Shown: piece by piece, positions 14,582-20,913 of the stretch
Position numbering within the stretch: position 1 is the first letter of the stretch
Layout: each line of letters starts with the position of its first letter
DNA from: Methanomicrobiales archaeon
GTDB taxonomy: Archaea; Halobacteriota; Methanomicrobia; Methanomicrobiales; JACTUA01
Assembly: GCA_028678905.1 (NCBI GenBank)
Contig: JAJRCO010000249.1
Location: 1 to 20,913, forward strand
Direction of reading: 5' to 3'
DNA: 20,913 nucleotides
Notes under the pieces: generated by a model
The model's input: only the letters and a program-made list of their open reading frames with translations
What the model was told of the DNA's origin: nothing
The model's database searches: none
Made by a program: the position numbers and the translations under genes

Positions 14582-15517
14582 ATGGACACCAACGAAAGCA
14601 GTGCAGGATACCTGGCCCTGCATGAAAGCGGGGAATTAAGGGAGCGTGCGGAAACCGCGTGTGAAATTCTGAAGGATTGTATCGTTTGTCCCCAGGAATG
14701 CCATGTGAACCGGCTCCAGGGAGAGGTAGGTTTCTGTAGCAGCGGGAGCCGACCCCTGATCTCTAGCTATGGTCCTCATTTTGGAGAGGAGCCTCCGCTG
14801 GTGGGTAGAAACGGTTCCGGGACCATCTTTCTGACCAACTGCAACATGCGTTGCATGTTCTGTCAGAACTACGAGATCAGTCAGTGTGGAAAAGGTACAG
14901 AGATCTCCTGTGAAGCACTCGCCGAAATCATGCTCCGGCTTCAGCAGCGGGGCTGTCACAACATCAACTTCGTCTCACCCTCCCACTTTGTCCCTCCCCT
15001 TATCCGGGCGGTCGACATCGCGGCAGGAGAGGGGCTGCACATCCCTCTGGTTTACAACAGCGGGGGATATGATTCTGTCTCCACTCTGCGCCTCCTAGAG
15101 AGCGTATTCGATATCTACATGCCTGATGCCAAATACGGTCGCAACGAGGTGGCATGGGAACTGTCACACGCAAAGCACTACGTGGAGCAGATGCATGCTG
15201 CCCTAAAAGAGATGCACCGTCAGGTCGGCGACCTAAAGACGATCGGGAAAATTGCGATCCGCGGGATGATCATCCGGCACCTGGTGCTTCCCCACAATCT
15301 CGCCAGCAGCGAGCTGGTACTACGATTCATTGCGGAAGAAATCTCCAAAGACTCTTACGTAAACATCATGGACCAGTACCGCTGGCCTGGGGGCATTCTT
15401 GATGAAGCGTCGAATCCGAGTCATCTGTTCTCCCTCCTGCAACGGCCAATAACTGCCGATGAATATGCCTATGCAGTTCAATGCGCCCGTGAGGAGGGGT
15501 TGCACAGAGGATTCTAA
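14582..15517 (+). CDS. Radical SAM protein, PflX-like (COG1313)
   Basis: The 311-residue protein has the radical SAM 4Fe-4S motif CxxxCxxC at C87, C91 and C94 (CNMRCMFC), followed by QNYEIS. This is the form found in pyruvate formate-lyase-activating-enzyme-like proteins. The N-terminal CIVCPQECHVNRLQGEVGFC (C33, C36, C40, C52) is the extra Cys set typical of the PflX/COG1313 group. The rest is a partial TIM barrel with PDAKYG and a late DQYRWPGG segment where the family has DQYRP. Family members are thought to cleave SAM to a 5'-deoxyadenosyl radical; the substrate is unknown, and no glycyl-radical enzyme gene is nearby to serve as a target. There is no ribosome site ahead of the ATG, so a leaderless mRNA is likely. 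A structured terminator follows. Confidence 0.88.
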   Translation: MDTNESSAGYLALHESGELRERAETACEILKDCIVCPQECHVNRLQGEVGFCSSGSRPLISSYGPHFGEEPPLVGRNGSGTIFLTNCNMRCMFCQNYEISQCGKGTEISCEALAEIMLRLQQRGCHNINFVSPSHFVPPLIRAVDIAAGEGLHIPLVYNSGGYDSVSTLRLLESVFDIYMPDAKYGRNEVAWELSHAKHYVEQMHAALKEMHRQVGDLKTIGKIAIRGMIIRHLVLPHNLASSELVLRFIAEEISKDSYVNIMDQYRWPGGILDEASNPSHLFSLLQRPITADEYAYAVQCAREEGLHRGF

Positions 15518-15535
15518 TCGTATCATAGTAAAAAA

Positions 15536-15593
15536 ACCTGAATGAACAGGTATGGAAAAATTACAGATCGTTTTTCCGTGTATTCCCCTGTTC
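15536..15593. terminator. Bidirectional terminator with alternative stem-loops
   Basis: Three pairings occur within 58 bases between two converging genes. ACCTG-AATGAA-CAGGT occupies 15536-15551. GAACAGG (15544-15550) pairs with CCTGTTC (15587-15593) as an outer stem. GGAAAAA (15554-15560) pairs with TTTTTCC (15571-15577) around a ten-base loop. The first and second are mutually exclusive. T-tracts exist on both strands, so termination from either side is plausible. Confidence 0.6.
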
Positions 15594-15608
15594 TAAAGAG
15601 TCGCCAGA

Positions 15609-15776
15609 CTACGCTTCGAACCGGAAAAAATAACAGGTGCCCCATTCCATCTTCTCACCTGGTTTCAAGCACTGTAGGTTAGGTTCCGCATGCTCCTCGC
15701 AGACGGTGGAGCAGCAGCAACCAAAACACTGCATCCCGATGGCGCTCTTCCCACAGATGTCACACACTGGTTTCAT
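15609..15776 (-). CDS. Small Cys-rich putative zinc-binding protein, 55 residues
   Basis: I found this frame by reading the minus strand; it is shorter than usual gene-finding cutoffs. It begins MKPVCDICGKSAIGMQCFG and has nine cysteines in 55 residues (5, 8, 17, 20, 21, 22, 26, 36, 48) plus H29. C5-x2-C8 and C17-x2-C20, then C26 and H29, give a plausible one- or two-site zinc finger or treble clef. C20-C22 are three consecutive cysteines. The C-terminus turns aromatic (WGTCYFFRF). A purine-rich GGTACGGGG precedes the ATG, and ATATGA lies about 40 bases upstream as TATA box, leaving a leader of about 15 bases. A palindrome sits directly upstream of that box. It converges with the radical SAM gene. 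The function is unknown to me; redox or metal handling, or nucleic acid binding, are possible. Confidence 0.7.
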   Translation of the reverse strand: MKPVCDICGKSAIGMQCFGCCCSTVCEEHAEPNLQCLKPGEKMEWGTCYFFRFEA

Positions 15777-15812
15777 GATCCCCGTACCTATTTCGCTTCG
15801 AATTGATCCCCC

Positions 15813-15839
15813 TCATATAACACTTCAATCGGCTGAAGT
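15813..15839 (-). promoter_or_regulatory. Promoter and operator-like palindrome of the small Cys-rich gene
   Basis: Read on the minus strand, the palindrome ACTTCA-GCCGAT-TGAAGT (15839-15822) is followed directly by GTTATATGA (TATA box, 15821-15813). A repressor on the palindrome would meet the position where TFB contacts DNA. The arms are perfect over six bases. Confidence 0.5.
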
Positions 15840-15846
15840 TTGCGGT

Positions 15847-15883
15847 GTAACCGGTGTGGTGAGACCCTGATAAATTCGGTTAC
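15847..15883 (-). terminator. Inverted repeat downstream of the UPF0316 gene
   Basis: GTAACCG (15847-15853) and CGGTTAC (15877-15883) are exact inverted repeats around a 23-base loop, starting about 34 bases after the stop of the minus-strand gene that ends at 15917. It may form a terminator or 3'-end stem; there is no T-tract, so this is tentative. Confidence 0.35.
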
Positions 15884-15916
15884 CTGAGTAAATATCGGGA
15901 GATCCGGTGATGCCTT

Positions 15917-16513
15917 CTACCCTATTTTTTCACGCAGCCGTTCCAGCACGCTACCTCCTCGCGGTTTGAAAAAGATGGATGCGTTCTCCTTCAGGGAGCG
16001 GATATCTTCGATGGAGAAGATCGCCTCCGGATAACTGGTATTCAGGGTATCAACAAGGTCGTCCAGCCCGTGGCGGGGAACGAGGACGAGCAGGATCGAT
16101 ACCGTTGATCCGAAACTTCCCTGACCTTCGATTCTGGTGATTCCAAACCCCTTATCCCGCAGTTCCCGCATCATCTCATCGGTATTCGACCGGGTGATGA
16201 TTCGAACGATCACATGCCCGAACTTCAGACGGTCTTCAACATCCATTCCTACCACGGTTCCGATTGCGTAGCCCACGATATAGGCAAGAATTCCCAACAC
16301 ATTGGTTAGATTGGTGATGACGAGACCGGTGGAGAGAAGCCAGACCGCAACTTCACCCATACCTATCGCGGAGGCCAGATACTTGAGTCCTTTTGCCACA
16401 TATACCAGGCGCAGGGTCTTAAGACTGGTTTCGACAATGCGCGCAATGAGGATGACCGTCGGAAGGATCACCCAGCTGATAAGAACAGGGTCCTCCAGAT
16501 TCACTAGGATCAT
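15917..16513 (-). CDS. UPF0316-type membrane protein (DUF5698 + DUF2179)
   Basis: The 198-residue protein has about three membrane helices in its first 90 residues (WVILPTVILIARI, the segment around LASAIGMGEVAVWLLS, and LTNVLGILAYIVGYAIGTVVG). The family signature VETSLKTLRLVYVAKG lies at 28-42. The cytoplasmic C-terminus, from about 95, is a DUF2179-like alpha/beta domain (VIVRIITRS, then GFGITRIEGQG and ILLVLVPRHGLDDLVDTLN). The family occurs in bacteria and archaea and has no settled function; a ligand-sensing channel or transporter is a common guess. No Shine-Dalgarno sequence is ahead of the ATG, so the mRNA may be leaderless. A perfect 16-base palindromic stretch lies 27 bases upstream. 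Confidence 0.85.
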   Translation of the reverse strand: MILVNLEDPVLISWVILPTVILIARIVETSLKTLRLVYVAKGLKYLASAIGMGEVAVWLLSTGLVITNLTNVLGILAYIVGYAIGTVVGMDVEDRLKFGHVIVRIITRSNTDEMMRELRDKGFGITRIEGQGSFGSTVSILLVLVPRHGLDDLVDTLNTSYPEAIFSIEDIRSLKENASIFFKPRGGSVLERLREKIG

Positions 16514-16539
16514 AGCTGTCCGGCTGTGTTGATTATCCT

Positions 16540-16555
16540 AGCGATATGCATCGCT
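16540..16555. promoter_or_regulatory. Operator-like palindrome upstream of the UPF0316 gene
   Basis: AGCGAT-ATGC-ATCGCT is an inverted repeat with six-base arms in the region between two divergent starts (minus 16513, possible plus 16611). It lies 27-42 bases before the ATG at 16513, the place of an archaeal TATA/BRE region, so a regulator could act there. Confidence 0.4.
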
Positions 16556-16610
16556 CATACACTACTTTGTTCGACCCGGTGGTTGTTTAGTCCATACTCA
16601 TCTGAACACT

Positions 16611-16772
16611 ATGGAGGCAGGAAAAAAAGCCTGGAGGAATATCGGGTCGGACGATATTTCGATACGATTCGGAAGAACCGATCTTCCGTATGAATCGATG
16701 TATGATGTCCCCTTGCAGTCGGGAGGGAGTACGATGGGTACGTCGCTTCCTGACAAGATAAGCTCCCAATAA
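16611..16772 (+). CDS. Possible small protein, 53 residues
   Basis: A frame from ATG at 16611 to TAA at 16772 encodes a hydrophilic 53-residue peptide starting MEAGKKAWRNIGSDDISIRF. A TATA-like TTGTTTAGT lies about 25 bases upstream, the same near-leaderless layout as several genes here. It fills most of an otherwise empty stretch of 270 bases. The product has no recognised motif, and an opposite-strand frame of 60 codons (16587-16769) covers the same bases, so coding is uncertain. I include it only as a candidate. Confidence 0.25.
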   Translation: MEAGKKAWRNIGSDDISIRFGRTDLPYESMYDVPLQSGGSTMGTSLPDKISSQ

Positions 16773-16783
16773 TCCGGCCCAGA

Positions 16784-17704
16784 TTATCCCTGCACCTTCA
16801 GTATCTCTCGAAGTCCTTCCGCGGTATGACTGCTCTTTTCATCCAGGGATTCAAGAGTGATGCGGGATGGATTGTTGGTTCCGACACCCAGTTCCGCAGC
16901 CCGGGCGATCTGTTCCTGTTCGGAGATCTTACCCTGCATCACCTCCGGGGTCGTTCCGTAGCTACGCAGGAGCGCAACCCCTACCATGTCTAGAGCCACC
17001 CGGTCCGAAGAAGCGAGAAGCAGGTTGGGCTCGATGATTCTCCCCCGTTCAGGACCCTGGGTGGCAAAACCCTTTACCGCATCCAGGAGGGCTACGTGCA
17101 CCGGGTAATAGCGGTTTATTTCTGCAATCATTAGGCGTTGATCGGGGGAGGAGTGCAGCTCTGACATGTAATCGCGGGGATCGTCAGGAACCCGTTTGGC
17201 CACCAGACCTACCGAATTCTTCAGCGAAAGAGTAAAATGACCTCCGAACCGGTGCGTTTTGAGACAGCAGGTCTGGATCACCAGGTCCGAATCGGTAAAA
17301 AAGCGGGGGATCCAGAAGCCCCGTTTCCAGTGAAGATCGGGATCTTCGACCCGCATCCATTCTCCGAGAGGTAAATCGTCCAGTACGACCACGTCAAATC
17401 CCAGTCTTCTGGCCAGGGCATTCACCCCGCAGTCCTCCAGGACCCGGGCGGTGATCCCCATACCGCTGCGTTCCCCGAAAACGATGTTTGCCGGGCCGTA
17501 GGTAGTGATCTCCTGCACAAGGGAGTCGAGCGTCAGCAGATGAGTGGATGCAGGAAAGGGATCGGCACTGTTATAATTTGCCTTCAGGGCGACACGGCCC
17601 CTTTTCGCGGCAGAGAGATCAAACTGTTGAAGAAGGGCGGTAACCGCACTCTTCCGGTCTTCCCCTGAGCAGAGAAACACTTTGGCGGTTGTGTCCAGCG
17701 CCAT
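16784..17704 (-). CDS. DUF362 domain protein
   Basis: The 306-residue protein fits COG2006/DUF362: VALKANYNSADPFPASTH near 38-55, FGERSGMG near 76-83, VIQTCCLKTHRFGGHFTLSLKNSVG (about 141-165), and a late ASSDRVALDMVG. The family is often fused to or paired with ferredoxin domains. Here no 4Fe-4S ferredoxin motif is present, only a CC pair within QTCCLKTH. The biochemical role is not settled. The ATG at 17704 is preceded by TTTATATAAGG about 26 bases upstream, so the mRNA is probably leaderless. It follows pscS by 33 bases but has its own promoter there, so it can be expressed separately. Confidence 0.85.
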   Translation of the reverse strand: MALDTTAKVFLCSGEDRKSAVTALLQQFDLSAAKRGRVALKANYNSADPFPASTHLLTLDSLVQEITTYGPANIVFGERSGMGITARVLEDCGVNALARRLGFDVVVLDDLPLGEWMRVEDPDLHWKRGFWIPRFFTDSDLVIQTCCLKTHRFGGHFTLSLKNSVGLVAKRVPDDPRDYMSELHSSPDQRLMIAEINRYYPVHVALLDAVKGFATQGPERGRIIEPNLLLASSDRVALDMVGVALLRSYGTTPEVMQGKISEQEQIARAAELGVGTNNPSRITLESLDEKSSHTAEGLREILKVQG

Positions 17705-17722
17705 GGGAGGGAATACAGTGCA

Positions 17723-17733
17723 CCTTATATAAA
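17723..17733 (-). promoter_or_regulatory. TATA box for the DUF362 gene
   Basis: On the minus strand the sequence reads TTTATATAAGG. Its centre is about 26 bases before the ATG at 17704, so transcription would start at or next to the start codon. This is the strongest TATA match in the window. Confidence 0.7.
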
Positions 17734-17737
17734 GGAG

Positions 17738-18925
17738 TTACCACTCTCCGTTGACCAAAAGCCCGTTATCGCGGGCGATATCGACGAAAGTGTGGGCGAG
17801 GTACTCTGTCTGAGCCCGGGTCAGACCGTAGGTATTGTATTTCCAGACCTTTGTCGCGCCAGGGATCAATCCGGCGATTCCATGCTCGCGAAGGGCACTG
17901 GAATAGAAAAAGCCCCTCTTTTTGTGCTTCTGGGCCACCCGATCGAAGGAGCCGGTGGTGTCTACCCGGGTGAGGGTGTGTCTGCGGGGATATTCGCTCA
18001 CAATGCGGGTTCCTTCAATGGCGAGGAGCGCATCGACAACTCTCCGGGCATTATTCAGCTCCTGCTCCCAGTGCAGCACCCGTTCCTTCACGTGGGGAAA
18101 AGAGGCCATCATCCCGATGAGGGTGACCCCCATGAGCGTGCAACCCATCATTTCTACTTCCTTAACCCCAAATGTCCGCTCGGTCACGTCCCCCCTCGCC
18201 CGGGTGGTCCGGAACACCTCTTTCGCACGCTCCTGAGTGGTGGCGAGGACTCCGGATGGTGCGGGAGCCGCCATACTCTTGTGTCCTGATCCCACTACAA
18301 AGTCTGCTCTCAGGTCCTTCCCGTCCACCGGAAGAATACCCACCGTGTAGGCGCCATTATAAAGGACCGGGATATCGTACTGATGGGCCACCTGGATCAC
18401 CTGTTTCACCTGATGCTCATTCCCGTACTGGTAATCAAAATGATCGATGAACAGGAGAGGGGGTGCACGCCCATACTTCCGCAGTACGGACTCGATCTTG
18501 TCTGCGGCCGCGTCTTCGGTGATGAGGTTATCCTTATTCTTGGGTATTTCAAGGGGGATCCCCCCCTGTGATTCGATGGCCAGGAATTCCGTGTAGTGGG
18601 AGAGAGCGGAAAGGAGCACCGGATCCCCTTTCTGGACATAGGTGCCGGTCACCGCCTGAAAACCCCTCCTTGCTCCCGCCACTACCCGGGCGATATCCAT
18701 GTGTACGAATGCCGCAAGATCCCGGTGGAATACATCTACGGGAGGGGTCTTGATATAATCGAGACGGAAAGGTTTCCGGCAGTTGTCGCAGACCGAATAG
18801 CCATCCCCATAGGCGATGATCGCCTTCATCGCGTCCGCGGTGAGCCTTCCACCCGCTTGGATCGGGTCGATATTGATGTAAAGCTCCTCCACCTCTCGGG
18901 TTTCGAGGTCGACCCCGCATTTCAT
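17738..18925 (-). CDS. pscS: O-phospho-L-seryl-tRNA:Cys-tRNA synthase (SepCysS)
   Basis: SepCysS converts phosphoseryl-tRNA-Cys to Cys-tRNA-Cys with PLP and a sulfur donor, the second step of the tRNA-dependent cysteine route of methanogens. The 395-residue fold-type I protein has the PLP lysine K216 in GSGHKSMAAPAPSG. It also has the conserved cysteines C46 and C49 (SVCDNCRKP), and C262 (MMGCTLMG), which fits the third Cys essential in characterised homologues. The N-terminal LYINIDPIQAGGRLT and YSVCDNC regions are typical. Its ATG overlaps the stop of a 60-residue upstream gene by four bases (ATGA), so the two are probably translated together. SepRS, the first enzyme of the route, is not in the window. 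Confidence 0.95.
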   Translation of the reverse strand: MKCGVDLETREVEELYINIDPIQAGGRLTADAMKAIIAYGDGYSVCDNCRKPFRLDYIKTPPVDVFHRDLAAFVHMDIARVVAGARRGFQAVTGTYVQKGDPVLLSALSHYTEFLAIESQGGIPLEIPKNKDNLITEDAAADKIESVLRKYGRAPPLLFIDHFDYQYGNEHQVKQVIQVAHQYDIPVLYNGAYTVGILPVDGKDLRADFVVGSGHKSMAAPAPSGVLATTQERAKEVFRTTRARGDVTERTFGVKEVEMMGCTLMGVTLIGMMASFPHVKERVLHWEQELNNARRVVDALLAIEGTRIVSEYPRRHTLTRVDTTGSFDRVAQKHKKRGFFYSSALREHGIAGLIPGATKVWKYNTYGLTRAQTEYLAHTFVDIARDNGLLVNGEW

Positions 18926-19104
18926 GGGATCAATTCCTCTCTTAATGAGCGAACCTCAGTTTCAAGAAGCCCGATTGTCTCACGGACCCGGTCCACCTGT
19001 TCCGGTCCCAGGCGATGGTGAGGTGCGGTTTCCCGCAGGATCATCCGTACTTCGCAGAGAAGAAAAGATGCATGAAAGACCGCGTCCACGGCACGCTGCG
19101 ACAA
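18922..19104 (-). CDS. Small helical protein coupled to pscS
   Basis: The 60-residue product starts at TTG (19104); GGTGAT lies seven bases ahead (19111-19116). No better start exists. The sequence is amphipathic and helical: VDAVFHASFLLCEVRMILRE, a His/Pro hinge (TAPHHRLGPEQ), then a leucine-spaced helix (VRETIGLLETEVRSLREELI) that could form a coiled coil. The stop overlaps the pscS ATG by four bases. I do not recognise the family. In class I methanogens a scaffold protein, SepCysE, bridges SepRS and SepCysS; this protein is much shorter and shows no obvious likeness to it, but its position invites the idea of a SepCysS partner. That is inference only. Confidence 0.6.
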   Translation of the reverse strand: MSQRAVDAVFHASFLLCEVRMILRETAPHHRLGPEQVDRVRETIGLLETEVRSLREELIP

Positions 19105-19221
19105 GAAAATATCACCATACTAATATCAGAAACCCTCTATAAGAATAGCTGATGGGATCACATTCGCCCCACGCTCCAAATGATTAATCACCCGGCATTC
19201 AACGGAAGTAGAGAGAAAACT
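19105..19221. promoter_or_regulatory. Divergent promoter region of the pscS operon and mre11
   Basis: The region is 117 bases long. CTCTATAAG (19135-19143) reads as CTTATAGAG on the minus strand and can serve the pscS operon with a very short leader, or the plus strand with a leader of about 57 bases. A second A/T run, TGATTAATC (19181-19189), lies about 37 bases before the mre11 ATG and is the alternative plus-strand box. Confidence 0.4.
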
Positions 19222-20370
19222 ATGAGGATCATCCATATTGCGGATACGCATCTCGGATTTGCGGCATTTAATGTCCTCGATGCCGACGGGATGAACCTCC
19301 GTGAAAAACTCATCTATGAATATTTTTTACAGGCAATTGACCAGATTATCCAGTCCAAACCGGATGTACTCGTACACGCCGGAGATCTGTTTGATCAGGT
19401 GCGGCCGAAAACCCGATCCTACATCACAGTCCTGGAGGCCCTGGAGCGGTTAAAAAATGCGGGAATCCCGGTAGTCGCCATCGCAGGCAATCACAGTATG
19501 AGCAAGACACGCTACACCGTATCTCCTTTTTCTGTCCTGGAATATTACGGAGCCGAGCTGCACGCGGCGTACCGTTACCGGTATGTTCGTGCGGAGCTGG
19601 GTGGGGCGGTCTTTCATCTGATCCCCAATATGCTCCGGGCAGAAGACTACCGGCGGGCTTTTGACCAGATCGAGATCTCCGGGGAATCCCGCAATATACT
19701 GGTGACCCATGGCCTCGCGAGCACACTCCGGGACCGGCGTCTGCGAACCGTGGCCGAACACGAGATCGACAGCACCATGCTTTCCGACCAGTTCGACTAC
19801 ATCGCCCTGGGGCATTTTCACGCCCAGCAGCAGGTGGCGGATAACGCCTGGTACAGTGGATCCCTGGAATACTTTAGTTACGGAGAATTGCACGATCAGA
19901 AAGGGGCTCTGCAGATCGATCTCGACCGGAGAACGGTGAGCTGTATCTCTCTTCCCCATACTCCCATGATGGATGCCGGAACCATCGACTGCCAGATAAA
20001 AACTCCCCGGGAAATCATGCTTGATATGAAAGAGGTATTGTCAGCACAGGTCTATCCCGAGAAGGCGATGGTCCAGCTGACCCTTGAGAACATCTCCCGC
20101 GAAAAATCACGAGGGATCGACTACCGGACTATCCTGGCAGGTACCGGGGAATCGCTCCTTCATCTCCATCTTCGAAAAAAACTCCTTGAAGATGAAAGTC
20201 CTCTTCCCGATCAACAGGGACTGGACGAAATAGATTATGTGAAGGAATTCCGGGGTTTTGTCACACGGAAAGGATTCAGCCCGCGGGAGACGGCCTTTGT
20301 CGCCTCCACCGGTGAGCAGATTCTCCAGGAAGTAGCACTTATGCAGGGTGAACAGACCGATGCTCCTTGA
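19222..20370 (+). CDS. mre11: DNA double-strand break repair nuclease Mre11
   Basis: Mre11 is the manganese-dependent nuclease of the Mre11-Rad50 complex that processes DNA ends. I start at the ATG at 19222 because the conserved protein begins MRIIHIADTHLG; an upstream start at 19180 adds 14 unlike residues. The 382-residue protein has all phosphodiesterase motifs: D8 and H10 (ADTH), D55 (GDLFD), N90/H91 (GNHS), H163 (VTHG), and H198/H200 (GHFH). The third motif ends in Ser where GNHD is common, which is outside the metal ligands. The C-terminal part carries the capping domain and the helical region that binds Rad50. Its end overlaps the rad50 ATG by 11 bases, so the subunits are translated together. 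Confidence 0.93.
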   Translation: MRIIHIADTHLGFAAFNVLDADGMNLREKLIYEYFLQAIDQIIQSKPDVLVHAGDLFDQVRPKTRSYITVLEALERLKNAGIPVVAIAGNHSMSKTRYTVSPFSVLEYYGAELHAAYRYRYVRAELGGAVFHLIPNMLRAEDYRRAFDQIEISGESRNILVTHGLASTLRDRRLRTVAEHEIDSTMLSDQFDYIALGHFHAQQQVADNAWYSGSLEYFSYGELHDQKGALQIDLDRRTVSCISLPHTPMMDAGTIDCQIKTPREIMLDMKEVLSAQVYPEKAMVQLTLENISREKSRGIDYRTILAGTGESLLHLHLRKKLLEDESPLPDQQGLDEIDYVKEFRGFVTRKGFSPRETAFVASTGEQILQEVALMQGEQTDAP

Positions 20371-20913
20371 ACGTCTCACCCTGAAGAACTTTAAGAGATT
20401 CCGAGATCAGGAGATCCGGTTCAGCGATGGGATTATCGGCATCGTGGGCAATAACGGGACCGGAAAAAGCAGCATCGTGGAGGGGATTCTGTTTGCCCTG
20501 TACGGTCTATCCGGGACCGGGATCAAAGGCGACTTTATCGTCTCCTCTTTTGCGGAGCCCCGGGAGCGATGCGAGGTCAGACTGGATTTCCAGGTGCGTG
20601 GTCGGGAATTCACCGTACGGAGGTCCTTTCGGAAGGGATCCACCACTCAACATGAGGCGTGGCTGAACCGTGAAGAAAAACTCCTGGCCCAGGGCGTGAG
20701 TGAGGTGGACCGCGAGGTCACCCGTATCCTGGGGATGAATGCTACCGATCTGAAAAATACCATATTCGCCGGCCAGAAGGACCTGGTATCTCTTCTGGAG
20801 AGCAGACCCGGTGAGCGGAGGGAATGGTTCAGCCGAGTCCTGGGCATCGATTACCTCAAGGAACAGAGCGTGGCGATACTAAAGGAACGAATAGACCGGG
20901 CCGAGCATACCAG
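20360..20913 (+). CDS. rad50: DNA double-strand break repair ATPase Rad50 (3' truncated)
   Basis: The first 184 residues of Rad50 are present; the frame runs off the window end. Rad50 is the SMC-like ATPase that works with Mre11 to tether and open DNA ends. The start MLLERLTLKNFKRF is typical. The Walker A motif is GNNGTGKSS (30-38), and the Q-loop glutamine is probably Q139 in IFAGQKDLVSLL. It is followed by ERREWFSRVLGIDYL, the segment that leads into the coiled coil. GGGTGA (20346-20351) lies eight bases before the ATG and inside the end of mre11, giving translational coupling. The signature motif, Walker B and zinc hook are beyond the window. Confidence 0.95.
   Translation, partial: MLLERLTLKNFKRFRDQEIRFSDGIIGIVGNNGTGKSSIVEGILFALYGLSGTGIKGDFIVSSFAEPRERCEVRLDFQVRGREFTVRRSFRKGSTTQHEAWLNREEKLLAQGVSEVDREVTRILGMNATDLKNTIFAGQKDLVSLLESRPGERREWFSRVLGIDYLKEQSVAILKERIDRAEHT

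Noticed and set aside
14409..14639. A 76-codon plus-strand frame from TTG between thiI and the radical SAM gene
   Set aside because: It lacks a ribosome site, runs 58 bases into the radical SAM gene in another frame, and its product has no recognisable features. The interval is better read as an upstream region with repeats.
16587..16769. A 60-codon minus-strand frame opposite the candidate small gene
   Set aside because: It has no clear promoter or ribosome site, and the composition is basic and irregular. The plus-strand candidate has slightly better promoter support, though it is also weak.
1..20913. Search by eye for CRISPR arrays, insertion sequences, rRNA, integrase genes and defence systems
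   Set aside because: No regularly spaced repeats, transposase motifs, rRNA-like blocks or known defence genes were seen. The only repeats are short operator-like or hairpin elements. Mre11-Rad50 here looks like the standard repair pair.

Overview
The window is a gene-dense stretch of an archaeal chromosome, most likely a methanogen of the Methanomicrobiales (order inferred, not proven). The markers are archaeal: both subunits of DNA topoisomerase VI, Sep-tRNA:Cys-tRNA synthase, an archaeal-type NMN adenylyltransferase (NadM), a rhodanese-less ThiI with a CXXC motif, Mre11-Rad50, and TATA boxes about 25-30 bases before several starts. GC content is moderate to high. I see no rRNA, tRNA, CRISPR array, IS element or prophage.

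Layout. 1-2392 (+): the 3' end of an ACT-domain gene, homoserine dehydrogenase, and a winged-helix/TiaS-like fusion, with overlapping genes. 2482-2802 (+): a small orphan gene with a near-leaderless promoter. 2884-5049 (-): a tight operon larB-nadM-membrane protein-hypothetical, with stop and start codons interleaved. 5100-9554 (+): small membrane protein-hisS-top6B-top6A. 9806-11305 (+): a lone MOP-family flippase. 11555-11914 (+): a TfoX/Sxy-like protein. 11971-13052 (-): a two-gene unit of a DUF2150-like protein and a Cys-rich protein. 13182-14390 (+): thiI. 14582-15517 (+): a PflX-type radical SAM protein. 15609-15776 (-): a 55-residue Cys-rich protein that a 60-residue cutoff would miss. 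15917-16513 (-): a UPF0316 membrane protein. 16784-19104 (-): a DUF362 protein, and an operon of a 60-residue helical protein with pscS. 19222-end (+): mre11-rad50, with rad50 cut by the window edge.

Themes. Several genes belong to sulfur/cysteine and cofactor chemistry: threonine/methionine branch entry (hom), Cys-tRNA synthesis (pscS), tRNA/thiazole sulfur transfer (thiI), and NAD and nickel-pincer precursor synthesis (nadM, larB). The rest is mostly information processing (hisS, topoisomerase VI, Mre11-Rad50). The most interesting leads are the small helical protein coupled to pscS, the larB-nadM pair with its two unknown partners, the winged-helix/TiaS-like fusion, the 55-residue Cys-rich protein, and a palindrome shared by two upstream regions around the radical SAM gene.

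Limits: all family calls come from reading motifs, with no database search. Promoter and terminator calls are pattern-based. Names such as DUF2150 and methanogenesis marker 11 are from memory and are marked as uncertain. No gene-free stretch exceeds 300 bases; those of roughly 200-270 bases are described as separate entries.
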